From Branchiostoma floridae (lineage: Eukaryota > Chordata > Leptocardii > Amphioxiformes > Branchiostomatidae): a stretch of 64,000 nt of DNA. The position numbers and the translations under genes are program-made. Shown one piece after another: positions 1 to 13,400 of the stretch. Positions within the stretch are counted from its first letter, which is position 1. Every line of letters begins with the position of its first letter. The notes beneath the pieces were generated by a model. The model had not been told where the DNA came from, made no database searches, and saw only the letters and a list, made by a program, of their open reading frames with translations. Location: NCBI RefSeq assembly GCF_000003815.2, contig NC_049982.1, forward strand, positions 12,823,211 through 12,887,210, read 5' to 3'.

Positions 1-2292
1 TTTCCTGCAAAACGAGGCGTAATGAGATAAGTCCTTCATGTATTGATTTTCTACCATGCAGACTTAATCATCACCCCCTGCTTTCGGAGATAGTCGTATA
101 GAATGTTTCTGAACATGAAGTCATACTGGTTATCACCTGCGTTTATATCTAAATTTCTCAATGCTAGACTGCTATTATGTTATCAAAAGCTAAATACTAT
201 CTTTCTTACAAAAGATATCAATTTGCATTGACAAGAATGAATAAATTGTTATAATGGATAATCTTCAGGATTGGCGCCAATATGTGTGATACTAAAGAAG
301 TAATATATAAAAATGGTTCTCCAAAACCTATAGATATGGATTATGAACAAAAGTAAACTTTACGTACTAATCAACCGTTTGGGTAAAATATAGGGGCTTT
401 CCCAAATTCTCGGCTGAATTCCACTAGCCTTGTTCATGGAATAGATAGTATAAAGATGGGTGATACTCTACGAAGGACTTTTTGTCCTTGAGAATGTTAT
501 GTAAAAGTTTTGATAACATATCACATGTGTACTTCAACACCTACATGTAGCTCATATCACATGTGTACTTTTAACGCCTACAGGTGTCAACTTGCATTTG
601 AAGTACCCATGTATCCTCTCATTAATCACCAAGATGCGTCAAGACTTCACATCTATCAATTGGTTTCTTCAGATCGTTTGTCGTGTATGATGTATCACCT
701 AGCAAACGTTGCACTTAGTCTGAGTTCTCATCGATCAAACGTCAGATAATCTGCTGAGCGCAGATTGAAAGCCAACTGCGACTAAAACAATAAGCGATAC
801 AAACTTTTACGGGATGGAAGATCAACTTTGCATATATACATGATTGAACAAAACCCGAAAAAGAACGTCTTCGAAGATAATGTCATTCTTTCTCTGTGAG
901 AAATATACATGTTACGGCAGGGAGTTGTAGGAACTGGGGTTTTAGAAACCTACACTCTTGTTAATATATGACTACGACGTTCACAAAACCACTTCGAAAC
1001 ATCTGTGCGTAGAAATAGTAAGTGAGTGAATAACGTTAGAGTGACCAAGGAAAGTACAAGTAGATAGCTAGATCAGACAGTTATAACAAGTCATCTCGTG
1101 ACTGTACCTATGGTGAGGGTTGAAAAGGTGATAGCTGTCTGTTACATGTAACGTTATGTCAGTCATCCCACAAATGTGATAAATCCAATAGATAGATATC
1201 CAAAGCCATGACTTGGCCTTGACCTTGATCTGCGCTTGGGGTGGATGTCGTCCAAGGTTACTTCTCTTCAGATGGTTGTCCCAAGACTTTTATGTCTAGG
1301 GAGTTTTATAAACCAAGTGGGTAGCGGTGGGCTAATAGTGGATTATGTAAGATCTGTATTGTTATATAAAGACCCTTATTGTTTTTGAAAGATCCTCTGT
1401 AATTTTTATTGAGGAGGCTACCGGGTGAAGGCTGATTTTGGGGGCCATAAATCGTTACGTTAATGACAAGAGTAGCAAATGCATTAAGAAGGTAAGTACA
1501 TGCCCACTAACGTAAATCATGTGGATGTATGTCCTTATATCTAACATAAGTACATAATTTTGAAAAAGTAAAGGGAATACCATTGACCAGCTCTTCGTAA
1601 CGACCCCTGTCATATACAAATGTAATCAACGGTAGGCCCCTCAAACTTTCTTTACAAGTCGTCATGAAGAGATAAAGGGGAAAACAGGAAGGCTTATTGA
1701 CCGACGACTTAACCTGAACCTACCCGAGATCGAAGAGATCTTAGCTCCGGTAATGACCCGCGCACTGAGATCGATATAAAAACAACTGCACCCAGAGACA
1801 GAGCCACAAGAGTGCATAGTGAACATCTTAGTTTGTAGTTGGACGGTGACAGCCACACATTCTATAAAACCTCCACATTTGGTGCAAAAGCACGAAATTA
1901 GGAAAAACAGTCGGCTCTTTTCTAGGACGAGATATTTTACGGTTTCATAACAATTCCACTCTTTTCTCCTGTTTTGTGGTAGTCACTACAGAGGGATTGC
2001 AGAAGCGTCTGGGTGTGGGACTGGGTTGCACGCACCTGATAGTAATTGTGCCAATCTCCTAAAGCAGCGAGATACACCCATGAAGTTACTGATATGTACA
2101 TGTATGACAGGTATAGGCAATATTGAAGTATTGAAGGGAATGAGATGGATAAGTGGATGGATTAGAATTGATAGATTTAGGTTAAATGCACACCGGCATG
2201 CACAAAGAGTTCCACACTGTTTGTCTCCGGTCTACGCGTATCTGCAGGAACTTTACCGTTCAACATAACGTTCACACGAGAGGCGGAATGAG
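1..2292. other. Non-coding DNA, no gene seen
   Basis: AT-rich sequence with stop codons in all frames. The longest open frames are under 90 codons and show no domain, low-complexity coding bias or paired splice sites. Apart from the 36-bp tandem duplication at 517-588 I see nothing in it. Confidence 0.6.
517..588. repeat. 36-bp direct tandem duplication
   Basis: Two adjacent 36-bp units start at 517 and 553. Both begin CATATCACATGTGTACTT and diverge by a few substitutions in their second halves. It looks like a local duplication with no coding content. Confidence 0.7.
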
Positions 2293-2528
2293 CCGAAATA
2301 CTACTCTCCAAGCAGAAGTTAGGTTCCGGCTGTTTTTTAACGTTATTTTAGTCGTTTTTATCGGCCTTTCTATTTGTCATCTTTCTTGAAGTACGCCAGC
2401 CAGCAAGTTAGGTTTTGCAAACACAGCAAGATAAAACACAAAATAGAAAGCCCGATGAAAACGACAAAACAAACGTTTAAAAAAATAGTCGGAGCCTAAC
2501 CTCTGCTTGGAGAGTGTGATTCGAAGTG
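2293..2528. mobile_element. Fold-back MITE with ~75-bp arms
   Basis: The left arm (from about 2303, starting ACTCTCCAAGCAG) is nearly the reverse complement of the right arm (ending at 2515 with CTTGGAGAGT). Arms are about 75 bp and are separated by roughly 65-80 bp of unpaired sequence. Mismatches are scattered, so this is an old copy. Weaker pairing continues outward to about 2293 and 2528. There is no transposase, so it is a non-autonomous element that would need enzyme in trans. No confident target-site duplication can be read. Amphioxus genomes are known to carry many such MITEs, but I cannot name the family. Confidence 0.75.
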
Positions 2529-3726
2529 CCTTCTAGAAAATCTCAACTGCATTCCAGATATTTTGCCCATTCCTGTGGCCGGCCCGTATGCTTTGTCATG
2601 CCCAAAACTTTCGAGGTGAATTTGAATTGGAGAAATATCAAAGGAGATTTACTGTATTCTAACTACAGCATGGCAGCATTCTACTACATTCCAACAGTAA
2701 AGATTCTAATCTCATTCAATGGATAAACGAAACGGCAAGCCAAGTCCGGACAGAATGTGACCACAACAATGGGTATAAATATCTGGAATGCGGGGAGAAT
2801 TTATAGAATGCTGGTTCTGCTTGACTCCTGTTGATTTATTTGAAGTTTGCCTTTAGCGGCCTGGGAAAAAAATCAACCTATTTTCAGCTATGTACATGAC
2901 CTATGGCTATAAGTTTTCTAATTAAATCTTTGATATAACTTCTTTATCTTTATCTAACCCCATGTATTGGTATATAGAATTTATAAACTCAGACACGTGT
3001 TGGTTACATGGTCAGGCAGCAGCTTGATGAGTGGTGAAGTTCAGCTGGCGTCGAGGTGACAGCTAGTCCCCACCTACCGCCTAACGGTGTAACTGCAGCA
3101 GAGAACTCCGTCTGACCCGCTAGCATTTCCGCGTCGACCCGTGAAGCTCTTTTATCAAGGTATCGTACTGTTATCCATTTCTCGCCGTTTTTATGTAACG
3201 GTTAAGTAGAGTGGTGGTTTTCTACAGCCTTCTTTGCCTTCTAGGTAAGATATTGAGTGTCTTTGAAGACAAATCTTCAGTCGTGAGAAGGTATCACGTT
3301 TCTCACCATGTTCTTAAGGCTTCCTCAGATTTTTGTGCAGATGTAGTTTACATGTGCTAACTACATGTAGATAGCCTCTGCTGCATGTCTTCCTGTGTGG
3401 GTCTATAGCTAATTACAGTTCATTTAAGTTTTACGCCAGGATCAACATGTCTCAATACAAATGCACTCGAGTGGAGAGATATCTTGTCATGTAAACATTC
3501 CTGGTGAGAAGCGTATTCAAGCAAGGTGCTCTGAGCAGATTAGCTGGTGTTTCGTTTGTCTAGCGCAGGAAAAAATCTGGGTAAGCGAGCGTGTCCGATA
3601 TGCTACCGTCATATTATAAGACGTCGGTTTTGTGTTATTGTAGGAAAGAACTCAAGCAGCGAAGGATCGGCAAAGAAGGATCAGGAAGGAATAGCGAAAT
3701 GAATGTGTGTTACTCTCACATGCTCC
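2529..3726. other. Non-coding DNA, no gene seen
   Basis: Sequence between two fold-back elements. Open frames are under 70 codons and show no recognisable domain. Nothing else is seen. Confidence 0.55.
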
Positions 3727-3959
3727 CTAGCAAGTTCCTTCACAGACTTCTGAAGCGGCTGTGTTTATTTTTTTAAGGAGCGCTAATTCGCGAATTTCAA
3801 TCTGGGTAAGGTTTGTTCTATATGCTGGGAAAAGATAAGTTCCCTTTCCCACCATATAAAACCATAACCCACGTTGTAAATCTCGAATCAGCGTACGCGT
3901 ACGTTCCCAAAATATAAACAACGCCGCTACAGAAGTCTGTGAAGAAGGCAACTCTCTAG
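3727..3959. mobile_element. Fold-back MITE with ~80-bp arms
   Basis: The left end (CTAGCAAGTTCCTTCACAG) pairs with the right end (CTGTGAAGAAGG...CTCTAG near 3936-3959). Complementarity continues inward with mismatches to about 3815 and 3870. The right arm contains the self-palindrome GTACGCGTAC near 3894-3903. There is no coding capacity. It is a second MITE lying 1.2 kb from the first, with an unrelated arm sequence. Confidence 0.7.
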
Positions 3960-6900
3960 TTTTGTATAGAAATATCACTTTCAGGAGCTAAACTAGGATG
4001 AATGTTAAGGTAACACACTAATTAGATTAAAGCTATTCCTTCGCTGCTTTAATCGTTTCCTACAGTAACAAACCGCCATCTTGTATGTACATTTTAGGAT
4101 AGCAGCTATCCATCTTGTTTATGAACTAAACAAAATATCTTCTTTATGACGTACAGTCAAAGCGCCATATCATAAAACTATGTCAAGGTTAATGAATGTC
4201 TTATGATACACTACATCTAACTAAAGCCATTACAGACTTGATGCCATAAATGATTTGCACTATAGATTATATATTATCTGTATGCACATGCTATCTCACC
4301 ACAGGAAGGATTGTATACAAACAAGGTTTATCCTTGCATTTCACGAGAAAATGCATTTACGGTTAAACTACTTAGACAGCGTTGAAAGCGAGAATCCCTT
4401 GAAATTTCTGTCGAGCCGGGCCCACGACTGCAGTTACGTCAGAAAATGTTAATACCCCTCCCCATTTACCCAAGACTTCCCTCTTCGCCTGTATTTTCCG
4501 TGACCTACAGCTAGTGTCTTCTGCGGATTGCAACTACAAACAAGTATAGTCTGACAACTATCATGTAACGCCATGTCTGTAAACACGGAACCCAGAGGAA
4601 TTACTTCTAAGTCGTCATCCGGCTGTAACGTTACATTTAAACAAACTATGCCAATCGCTTTCACCATCGCAAATAATAGCCTTTGTTTCCATATATGGTC
4701 TTTCTGCGACCATATGTTTAATTGTAAATATATCTATCAAGTTAGTCATTTTATCAATTAACGTTAGTGTCTGGCTTGAGTTCTTGGAATTTGCGGAGAT
4801 TGTTGACGGTTTCTCTGCGACCCAGTGAAGATGGACGGCTGTCTGTCTGTCCTAAATCTTCACATGAAGTACAGGGGTTAGGAAAGCAAACTACACGAGA
4901 CAGGTGTGTACAGAGATGAACCGTAATGCTGTAGCCGATGAAATCCATCCACCTCACCAAGCAACGAAAACAAAATAAAAGATGTGCAAGATTTCAGCGA
5001 CACGAGAAATCCTAGACCACAGAATTTGGAGAATGCCGTGGTTTCCTCCGTAAAGCTAGCGTCGAATTCACATTCACGGGATTCCACGTCCCCCATGTCT
5101 GCGTGTATGTGTGCTTGTAAGGGGAGAAGGTGTACGAATGTGGCCGTATCTGGCACTTAACAGAAGACAAGGAAGCTCTATGTCTGACATGGTGAATGAC
5201 ATTCTAAAGAGTAGGAGGTCTTTACGTCAACAGGAGAGGGTAACGCGCCCAGTATGTTTAGTAGTGTACGCTAAACACAAACAAGGAGAGACTGTTAACA
5301 AGTGTGTGTTATGTACTGGTGTTCGTCTGGAAGACTGACTGGCAAACACGTCATACTAGTACTCCTGTGTTTAGCGTACTGCTGACATGCAATACCTAAA
5401 CTAAAGCTCGACTAAGGGAAATAGACAAACAAGAAAGTGAATATCTCATATCGCCATGAAATATTCAATTTTTTGGGTGCCCATACTAGCACGCAAGTTA
5501 GTGATCCTTTCGTTAATTTCTCCCCACATCAGCTATCAGACAGTCCTTCAATCTTCAAATAAGGTGTTATTCTTCTGACCGGCTGACTAGCTGTCCGTGG
5601 ATTGTACCAAGCTACTTTCATTAAGGGGTGTTGATGCAATGTTGCCGTATCTAAAAATACCGCTGAGGGGACGAATTCGCCATGTTTCGTTTCGACTCGA
5701 ATGACTGCACACATACCAATAATCATACAAACTGATCAAAGGTATGTTGAATTGTAGGTATGAGAACACAAACAGAACCTGAAACAATGTCTCCGTATTA
5801 GCTGTACTCCCTTCCTGAAGGTCATAAACCACTCAATTATCCATTCACGCTGAGTAGTTATAACTATGTTTATGAAACCCACTAGGAAATATAAGGAGAT
5901 GAGGTTTAAGTAAGCTGAAATCTAGTAACAGAGATTAGTTGTGAAAGGAAAAAAGTGCAAAGTCTAAGAACAAGCTCGAGACAATGGAAAGGCTTTGACT
6001 GCTGCTACACGGCGGTGGTTGGTCAAACTCAATTTTGTTTAATATTGAAAATGATTCTTGTTCATTTCAAGGACGGACAGGTTATTATCTACTTTGGATG
6101 AGAACAGCCAAAGTATGCAAATACGATAAAGTTCAAAGTCTTCCGTCGTGTGCCCTTCAGAGCTTCCTCCGGAGATGGACGAGATCTCTGATTGCTATCA
6201 TTAAGGGTCATTGATTTCTCCGCTTAAGAGATACTGGCAAGTCGATATGAGGTTATTGCAGCCATTAATTGATTATTTCACTATTTTGGGCCCTGAAGGT
6301 GCATGTCATGACGTTGTCTGTAAACTTCCTCCAAGAGAACTTCGATCACTTTTACAGTTCTCAGTTTACTTTCTCTTTCTATGGTAAGTATAGGCGACAG
6401 TTTTTAAACCATTTAAGAACTTTTTGGAGGCGATTATAGGGTAAAGATCACTCTTTAATCCATCGTGCAAAGTGCAGAGAAGCTGCTGATAGAAAATGTG
6501 TTGATGGATCGAATGGATTAAAATGGTCTTATGAGAGAAAACTACAGCCACATCGTTCAAAGTCAAGTCAAAACGTTTTATTTTGCGCATTCATTATGGC
6601 AAATGCACGTTTAGGATGCATGGGACGCATTCGCATTAGCATTTTTTTGCAAGCTGTCGGTAAAACATATTTCCCACCTTCTGAAGTAGTCTTGAAAATA
6701 ACTATGTTGACAAAAAAATATTGCCAGCGCCCGCGCTACGTTAAATCATTTCCTGTCTCAGGAATCACGTTTGTGTGGCAGCTGTGTCAATGTGACATAT
6801 CCCAGGCGCTTCCCACCGTACTAGCCATCGGGCCCGGCTCTAGGAAGATCACGGTGCAACTTACCTAGGTCTGGAAGAACACAACAGCGGAATAATTCAT

Positions 6901-9198
6901 GAATATCATACACAGCACGGGCCGTTAGCACGCTGGTAATGTATGCAGGCGATAACAACAATATTATTGACAGATAGGTGACAATGCTATATCTTAATGG
7001 TGCAACAGCAGATGCATGTCACTGAAATGACTAGCCTTTTGTCCTTGAATTGTGCTATGGCTCGAATCTAAGTGATTCGTGTATGCACGTAATCAATGTG
7101 ACTTGAGATGAGCCCCTGGGTGGTTTCATATCGCTATTTGATCTTCTACGTTTGGGAAAGAAAATGTTACTTTTATTACTTGAAGAAGAAGTTGGAAATG
7201 TCAAAGTTTAAAGTAAAGATAGAACAGGTTTTATCAAACAGAATGGTGCGCAACGTCTCTGAAATCCTTCGATCAACCCTCTACAATCCTTTCATTAAGG
7301 GAATACCCCCTAAGACGCGCATTGAGGAGCCAAGAGTGCCAAAGATAAGACCCTGCCGCAGGTGGTTATGAGTTCGATAAGGATGATTGCTCTTGTGAAG
7401 CCATGAATTTCAAGTCGCGTGTACATCGATACATGTCCCCCCTGGCGAGGTTAGGCAACTTTGTCAAAACTGTCTAAGTGACCTATAGCTGGTCATAACA
7501 TGTTGTAAAACATCAATTACCATTGCTTAATGCGGGTTTAACCGCTTACAAAAGATGGAAAACGTTCTCCAAAAACGGCAAAGTACTACCATGTCATGCT
7601 ACGCTAGGAACACGACCAATGTACATGTATCTTACAATGTTTGTGAAATGAGTTGTAGCAAGGCGCGTGATATGCTAGCAAGATATTCCTACCTGTAGAG
7701 GACCAAATGAAGCGAAATGGTGTAATGACTGTAAAATAATCTTGCGCACAGCTGGATCATCTGTTATACTCTAGTCTGCTTACGGCAGTTACATGTAGTT
7801 TACGCCGGGGTCCTGGAGCAGTATGGCCTGTCATATCTAACAGGGAATATGGGGAAGACAACCAATGATGGACAACCAAGATGGGAAAGACGCAGAATGG
7901 TGCACAAGAAATCTAAAGCACTAAGATTCTATACGACGTCATCTGGTCGTGTTCTAAACATGATAAAGGCTATTTTCTTCTTTGCAAAGAATTAGATGTT
8001 TAACTCGATTCGCTGTTATGCTTTGATTCTACTTTTATGCAAGTAGGCACCTTGGGTTTGCGCCCCAGGGAGTGTATACTAACTGAGATCACCATGGCTG
8101 TGTTTATCGTTTTACCATCAAAAGTGCAGACATTCTATTGGTTCCATTAACATTTTGTATTTCTGGGAAAGTACAGCTAACAATGAAGGTGAATACAGTA
8201 CTAGTGGTATGGACGGTGCCCCTTTCTGGTATCGTCCTCATGGTAATTTCATAGGGAGCTTTTCGTGTGACATATTCCAGGCCTGTCTTCCTGTTACATA
8301 AATGGAAAATAACTGATAACGCAACAGATAGGATGTCACAAATATCGGCGTGCAGAGTGACCTTCAAAATGATAGAACACTGCGCACGCCGTACCCAGCG
8401 GACACAGCTACATGTAACCTTTATGAAAGTGGTTTTAAACACTACACGACTACACCAAGTGTCCTTCGACCCACGCAGACCCGGGTGGCCTTACAAAATG
8501 GCTTCAAATGCTACAGGATTCTGTGCGTCAAGTACCTCTTGACAAGAATGTAATCTGACCAAAGTGACCTCCAAAAAGTGCTTCAAATGCTAAAGTACTA
8601 CGTCAGAAGTAACCTTCTATTCCGTATCCAAGTTAAGAAAAATCCATTTCAGCTACCGAGTGAAGTGTACTTGCTGACATTTTGCTGCACAGTGCCCAGC
8701 TTCATTCTGATATTTGCAGATGAATAGGCATTACTGCAAGGATAGGGATATAATTCCAAGGTTTAAATACAAATTTATCGGATAATAGGTTTTTAAGGAG
8801 TCGAGCTGAATATGTCAAGAAAAGTATTTCGTGACAGCTCCCTACCGGTATACCAGAAATGGCTGCCCCGAATATCATACAACATAATACATGATAAATA
8901 TCATGTCGTAATGAAATTTCCAGCGTATAATCAATCAAGGAGGTTTTATTGAGAAGAGAGAACTAAATTAATGCAGATGATTAAGAGTAACACATTATCC
9001 AAGACAGATAGAGAGCTATTCTATGTACACTTGTACTTGTACATGTCCCTACAAAGTTTATGATATCAGCCAGTACATGATATAAACATCTAGATGCAAA
9101 AACGAAACCTCATGATAAAGACATTAGAATCATGAAGATTATCTTCATAATTGGGATTAATATAAGCAGAAAGTAGCCCGACATAACGGTTTGTCTTA
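3960..9198. other. Non-coding DNA, no gene seen
   Basis: About 5.2 kb without a supportable exon. It holds a 13-bp inverted repeat (GTACGCTAAACAC at 5266-5278 against 5367-5379) and three degenerate copies of a phrase like GTGACCTTCAAAA near 8356, 8486 and 8564. The longest frame (about 112 codons, reverse strand, 8104-8442) lacks any family motif. Confidence 0.5.
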
Positions 9199-10455
9199 AG
9201 GTGATATTACTAGTATCTCACTGGACTTGGGGTACGGGTATAGGTGCGGCGATTCCGAGTTCGTTCACTGCGGCACTGTTGTGTTACTTTTGCCAACTTC
9301 CCCAGCACGTAGCGTTTCTAGACCAAACAAGAGTTCGAAGACCCCATACCTCCATGAAATATTCTGATTATGATATTGATATATGAGGGTCTAAAGTTAT
9401 ATTGACCACAAATATCCGTACAAATTCTCTCTGTAAAATATGTATGCTTTTTTATGTAAGGGGTAGCGTCAAAATAAGTCTTGCACTTGAGTGCGCCCCC
9501 TTTTGTCACTCTGTATTTCTGTTTAAATGTTTGAATAAAAAAAAAAAATATCCGTACACACAGACAGGTAGACAGACGATGTTATTGGAAATCGCAGCGT
9601 TATCAATCTATAAAAAAGATCACTGTAAAATGATGAAAATGCCCCAAAATGAGATTTGTAGTGAAAGGATTTCCATTATGATAATGAATTATAAGTTATG
9701 AATTATCTTGAAAGACAATTGCAGTGATCCAGATGAATGGACACGAACCATATACCAGATTTGACTCGATTGATTGTATGTTTTGCACCATATATGTGTA
9801 ATGATGTAGGTAGATTTATCAAACAAATAAAAATGTTTGATATTTCATACGATTTTTGTGTTACATATTTGTAAAAATGAGAAAAAACACGGCTCATGGG
9901 CCCAAATGCCCGCAAATTTGGTGTTCTATCGGCGGCAGGCTACCAGCGATGATTACACTGCTTGTAGTGCAAACTCAAAAGCAAACATTATCATCCTACA
10001 TAAATTATATTCAACGGTGTGCGATAATCTGTTCCTCCACATCTGTAGGTTCGTGAGTCGATAAACCAGTTACTTATTTGGTGTTTTCAAGTATATGATA
10101 CTGACCGACTTCCCATCAAAAGAATTATAAGTTATTTGTAAGTTAGTCTGAATACGGATACAAGTTAAGCAGGCTGAATCATGAATAAAGGCTCAGAAAC
10201 TTGAACATGTCAATTAGCTTAGAAATAAGTCCACTCTACTATATACGGATACAAGCTAAGTTTTGTGAAAATCACAGCGTTGTAACTGAATCAAAACCCG
10301 CTGTAGAATGATCAGAAATGCATTCAAAATAGCTTTTCAGTTATAAATGTATGTTTACTTGGAGCAAAATACGCATCATATAACCTTGATATTGTTGATA
10401 GCATGGTGGCCCCACAGTGCCGCACCAGTGCCCCAAGTGCAGTGAGATACCACCC
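9199..10455. mobile_element. TIR DNA transposon, non-autonomous, ~1.25 kb
   Basis: The left end (about 9213-9290, GTATCTCACTGGACTTGGGG then a segment ending CTGCGGCACTG) is the inverted counterpart of the right end (10415-10452, GTGCCGCACCAGTGCCCCAA then GTGCAGTGAGATACC). The same termini, including the inner phrase TTCGTTCACTGCGGCACTG, recur in the short element at 53722-53975. The interior has no transposase-like frame. A fragment of another dispersed repeat lies inside at 9331-9372. The exact outer boundary and target-site duplication are unclear: the left end seems to carry a ~9-bp insertion after AAGGTG. TTA-like flanks are possible but not convincing. Confidence 0.65.
9331..9372 (-). 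repeat. Fragment of dispersed repeat terminus
   Basis: The phrase CTCCATGAAATATTCTGATT and its left flank (GTTCGAAGACC) match the reverse complement of the end of the long repeat at 34155-34870. A weaker match occurs at 43040-43075. It marks a nested insertion or remnant inside the TIR element. Confidence 0.6.
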
Positions 10456-13400
10456 TTTTATTGCGTCTTTTTTCAATATCATTGGACCATTACATCCCTT
10501 GAAGGCCTTTCAAGCGGCTGGAGTAAAATCAGAGCGTGGCTTAAGTTGTATCTTACGAGTAATGGCAGGCTCGATTGCTGACAGTGTAATCGTACATGCT
10601 CGGAAGAATGTTTACTTAGGGGATGGAAAGTTTCCAAGTAAGATTGAACACCCCCCATTCACCTGGTGAAACCTAACCTGACCACAAACTGGCATAGCAT
10701 GTACTAATCAATACCCAGTCTACATGCGTTACGTAAGACGTCAGTGTAGATATGTATCTCTCAGACAGACGTTTGAGATGTTATCTTAAACTTGATCACT
10801 CAACCTTGTAAATGATTGATGTTACCAATTGGGCGAGCTCGAAAAACTTAAGTAAAGCATCTTGCAGTTAGGGTTTGTTTTAGTCATACATGGTTGTCAA
10901 AGTATTTGTCTCTCGCTAACTAATGATAGGTAAGTCGCGAAGGAAATGGCACGATAGCAACCCTTTGTCTCATTTGTCACCAATAGGAGAACTTAAGTAC
11001 TCTATTATAGACAACGTTTTACATGGTGATGTACATATGTCTTTTCCCGCTAGTCTACGGCTTGCAGCTTCTCAAAAGTTGTTTCCAGTGTCGACGTCTC
11101 CATCATAGTTTTAAGTATAGCATCGTCAGTCGGTGCGTTTACAATATACGCTGTAAAGCTGCATCAAGACAAGTACAGTCCTCCCTTATCATCACAGAGA
11201 CACTAGATGCTAATAGATCGCGATGAATGGCTTTACGAATCACTACAGAATAATTAGCGTCAGTGCAGTACCTGCCCTGGCATAAGGACCATTACGGACG
11301 AAAGACCCGCTTTTCGGGCACAAAGGCGCAACAATGTAGTGTACTTATATAAGGCAGCCTTTCTCACTGTTGACCTAATTGGTACGCTCATACGACTGAT
11401 GTACCATTGAAGCTGCGTTTACGACTACTTCATATGACTGAGCTATTTTGAATGTTATATAATTCTCTAATATTACATTTTTCTTTGCGCATGTTTGTCT
11501 TTGTTACGCATTCAGGACCTTCTGCCTACCTTGCGGACAGTAACCGGTGTAATATCAATGGGCATTGGGCTTGCTCTATCCCAAACGCGCTCTATCCAAT
11601 TTTGTCCCCATCATGACCAGCCATGGATATCCAGGATGCGCTTCCGGTGTTGTCCGGAATCATGGTGAATGGCCTGACCACAAGCGGTGATTGTTTACAC
11701 ACAGGTTTCGACATTTGGCACAAACGACTTCACACCGCGAACTGCTGCAATGACAGATCCCTACTTCGTAATTAAATCGATCGATATCCACTATTTTTCA
11801 CGCATCCGTTGGACTGGTTGTATATATTAATTTGAGGTTTAGACCGGCCCGTGGACTCCCTAAAAATAGATTAACTTGTGCAAACTGTGTTGATCTAGCA
11901 AGTACTAATATATGCGATCTTTCACCACAGTCTAACCAGGAAGTAATCCCATAATGGTTCAGGGAGCATCGCCCATCATCCGATTGCGACATTCACGGAT
12001 TTGACGTGTAAACACCAAAGTATCACTGATATCTAATATCATTTATAAAATCTGCTAGGAAACCCTATACAAGAACGGGATACTTTTGCCTGTGACGTGT
12101 TCTGGATAGCCCAAACATGTATCCAGAATGTGTCGCGACGTGTTTTGCATAGAGCAAGCACGTATATCAAGATCTGTCGGTTTGCTCCCGATGTGTTTTG
12201 GATAGCTTGGGACATGTGCACCCCGAAGTTTCGCTATCTTTGGTAGAAAGAAGCAGCATCAGAACTAATTCTACACAACCCCCATGCGGAGAGAACAAAC
12301 CACGACTTCTGATCACGACTCACATGCATTATAGTCTCTGCCTTCTTAAACACCAAGCTCCTCACCCAGATGCACGTGCTGGATAAACACGTTGCTTATC
12401 CATTATTTTCCCGATGAAAGCGCATCCTGGATATCCAGAACAAAGCACACCCTGGATACAAAAGAGGTTAAGTGTTTGCCGACTGTTAGAATGGCAAGGC
12501 TGCTTTCTCAGCTCTGCACTCAGCACTTATGGAAGAGTATGAGAACACATTCAAATGATATATTATTACCAGTGGACAGTCTATTCTCCTATATGCATGG
12601 TCCTGGGCTGTAAACTGGAGAAGAGCGCCGCTCCTACGCACCTAAAGGCGTGCGAAGTGTTTCTCTCTTTTTGACTTGCGTTAGATAATCTATACAATTA
12701 TGATTTGGACAGCAAAGTTGGTATGTAATTGTCTCGCGAGACAATTTCATTCCTCTCTCTTAAGCACCGAAGATATTTAAAACAGTTATAATGTTATTTA
12801 TTTGACATCGAGGGAACACATGGCCTACTCGTAACGAGAAAATATGGAGAAGAAATAGCCTTACGTAGATTACTTACTTGAAAGTAGAAGGTTGAGATTA
12901 AATTTCTATGTAACTATTGGTTATGTTGGCTTTTTTTGTTATATAAGTTGCAGAGTAGAATTTACAAACATTGACGACATTTGTCATGTTATTACCCAAC
13001 ATGGAGCGCTGCATCACCCATAAAGAGCAGAGGGAAGATGATCTTGATGGATTTGACGTTTTTGCGCTGACGTCTTTGTGCAATCTGCGGTAGACGGATC
13101 CCGTTTGGGCCGTTTGTCAGGATTTTGGCAAAGAGCTTTCACCTTAGCTTCTGCCAGACACAGATAAGAGGCTAATATACAATATATATAATCTATCGTG
13201 ATAGGTCTAGGTGAAGGTTGACTAACGTTACAACAGCCAAAGCAGGATGCATATCAAATTCTAACTATGGTGTAGGGATAGCTTTTGTTACCCTATATTA
13301 TCGTCCATAAAGTCAGGGCACAGCGCACAGAGTCATCAATTAGATGCCTTCCAGTCACCTCGGTATCCTACTTTGATGATGTCGACTTGAATACGATACA

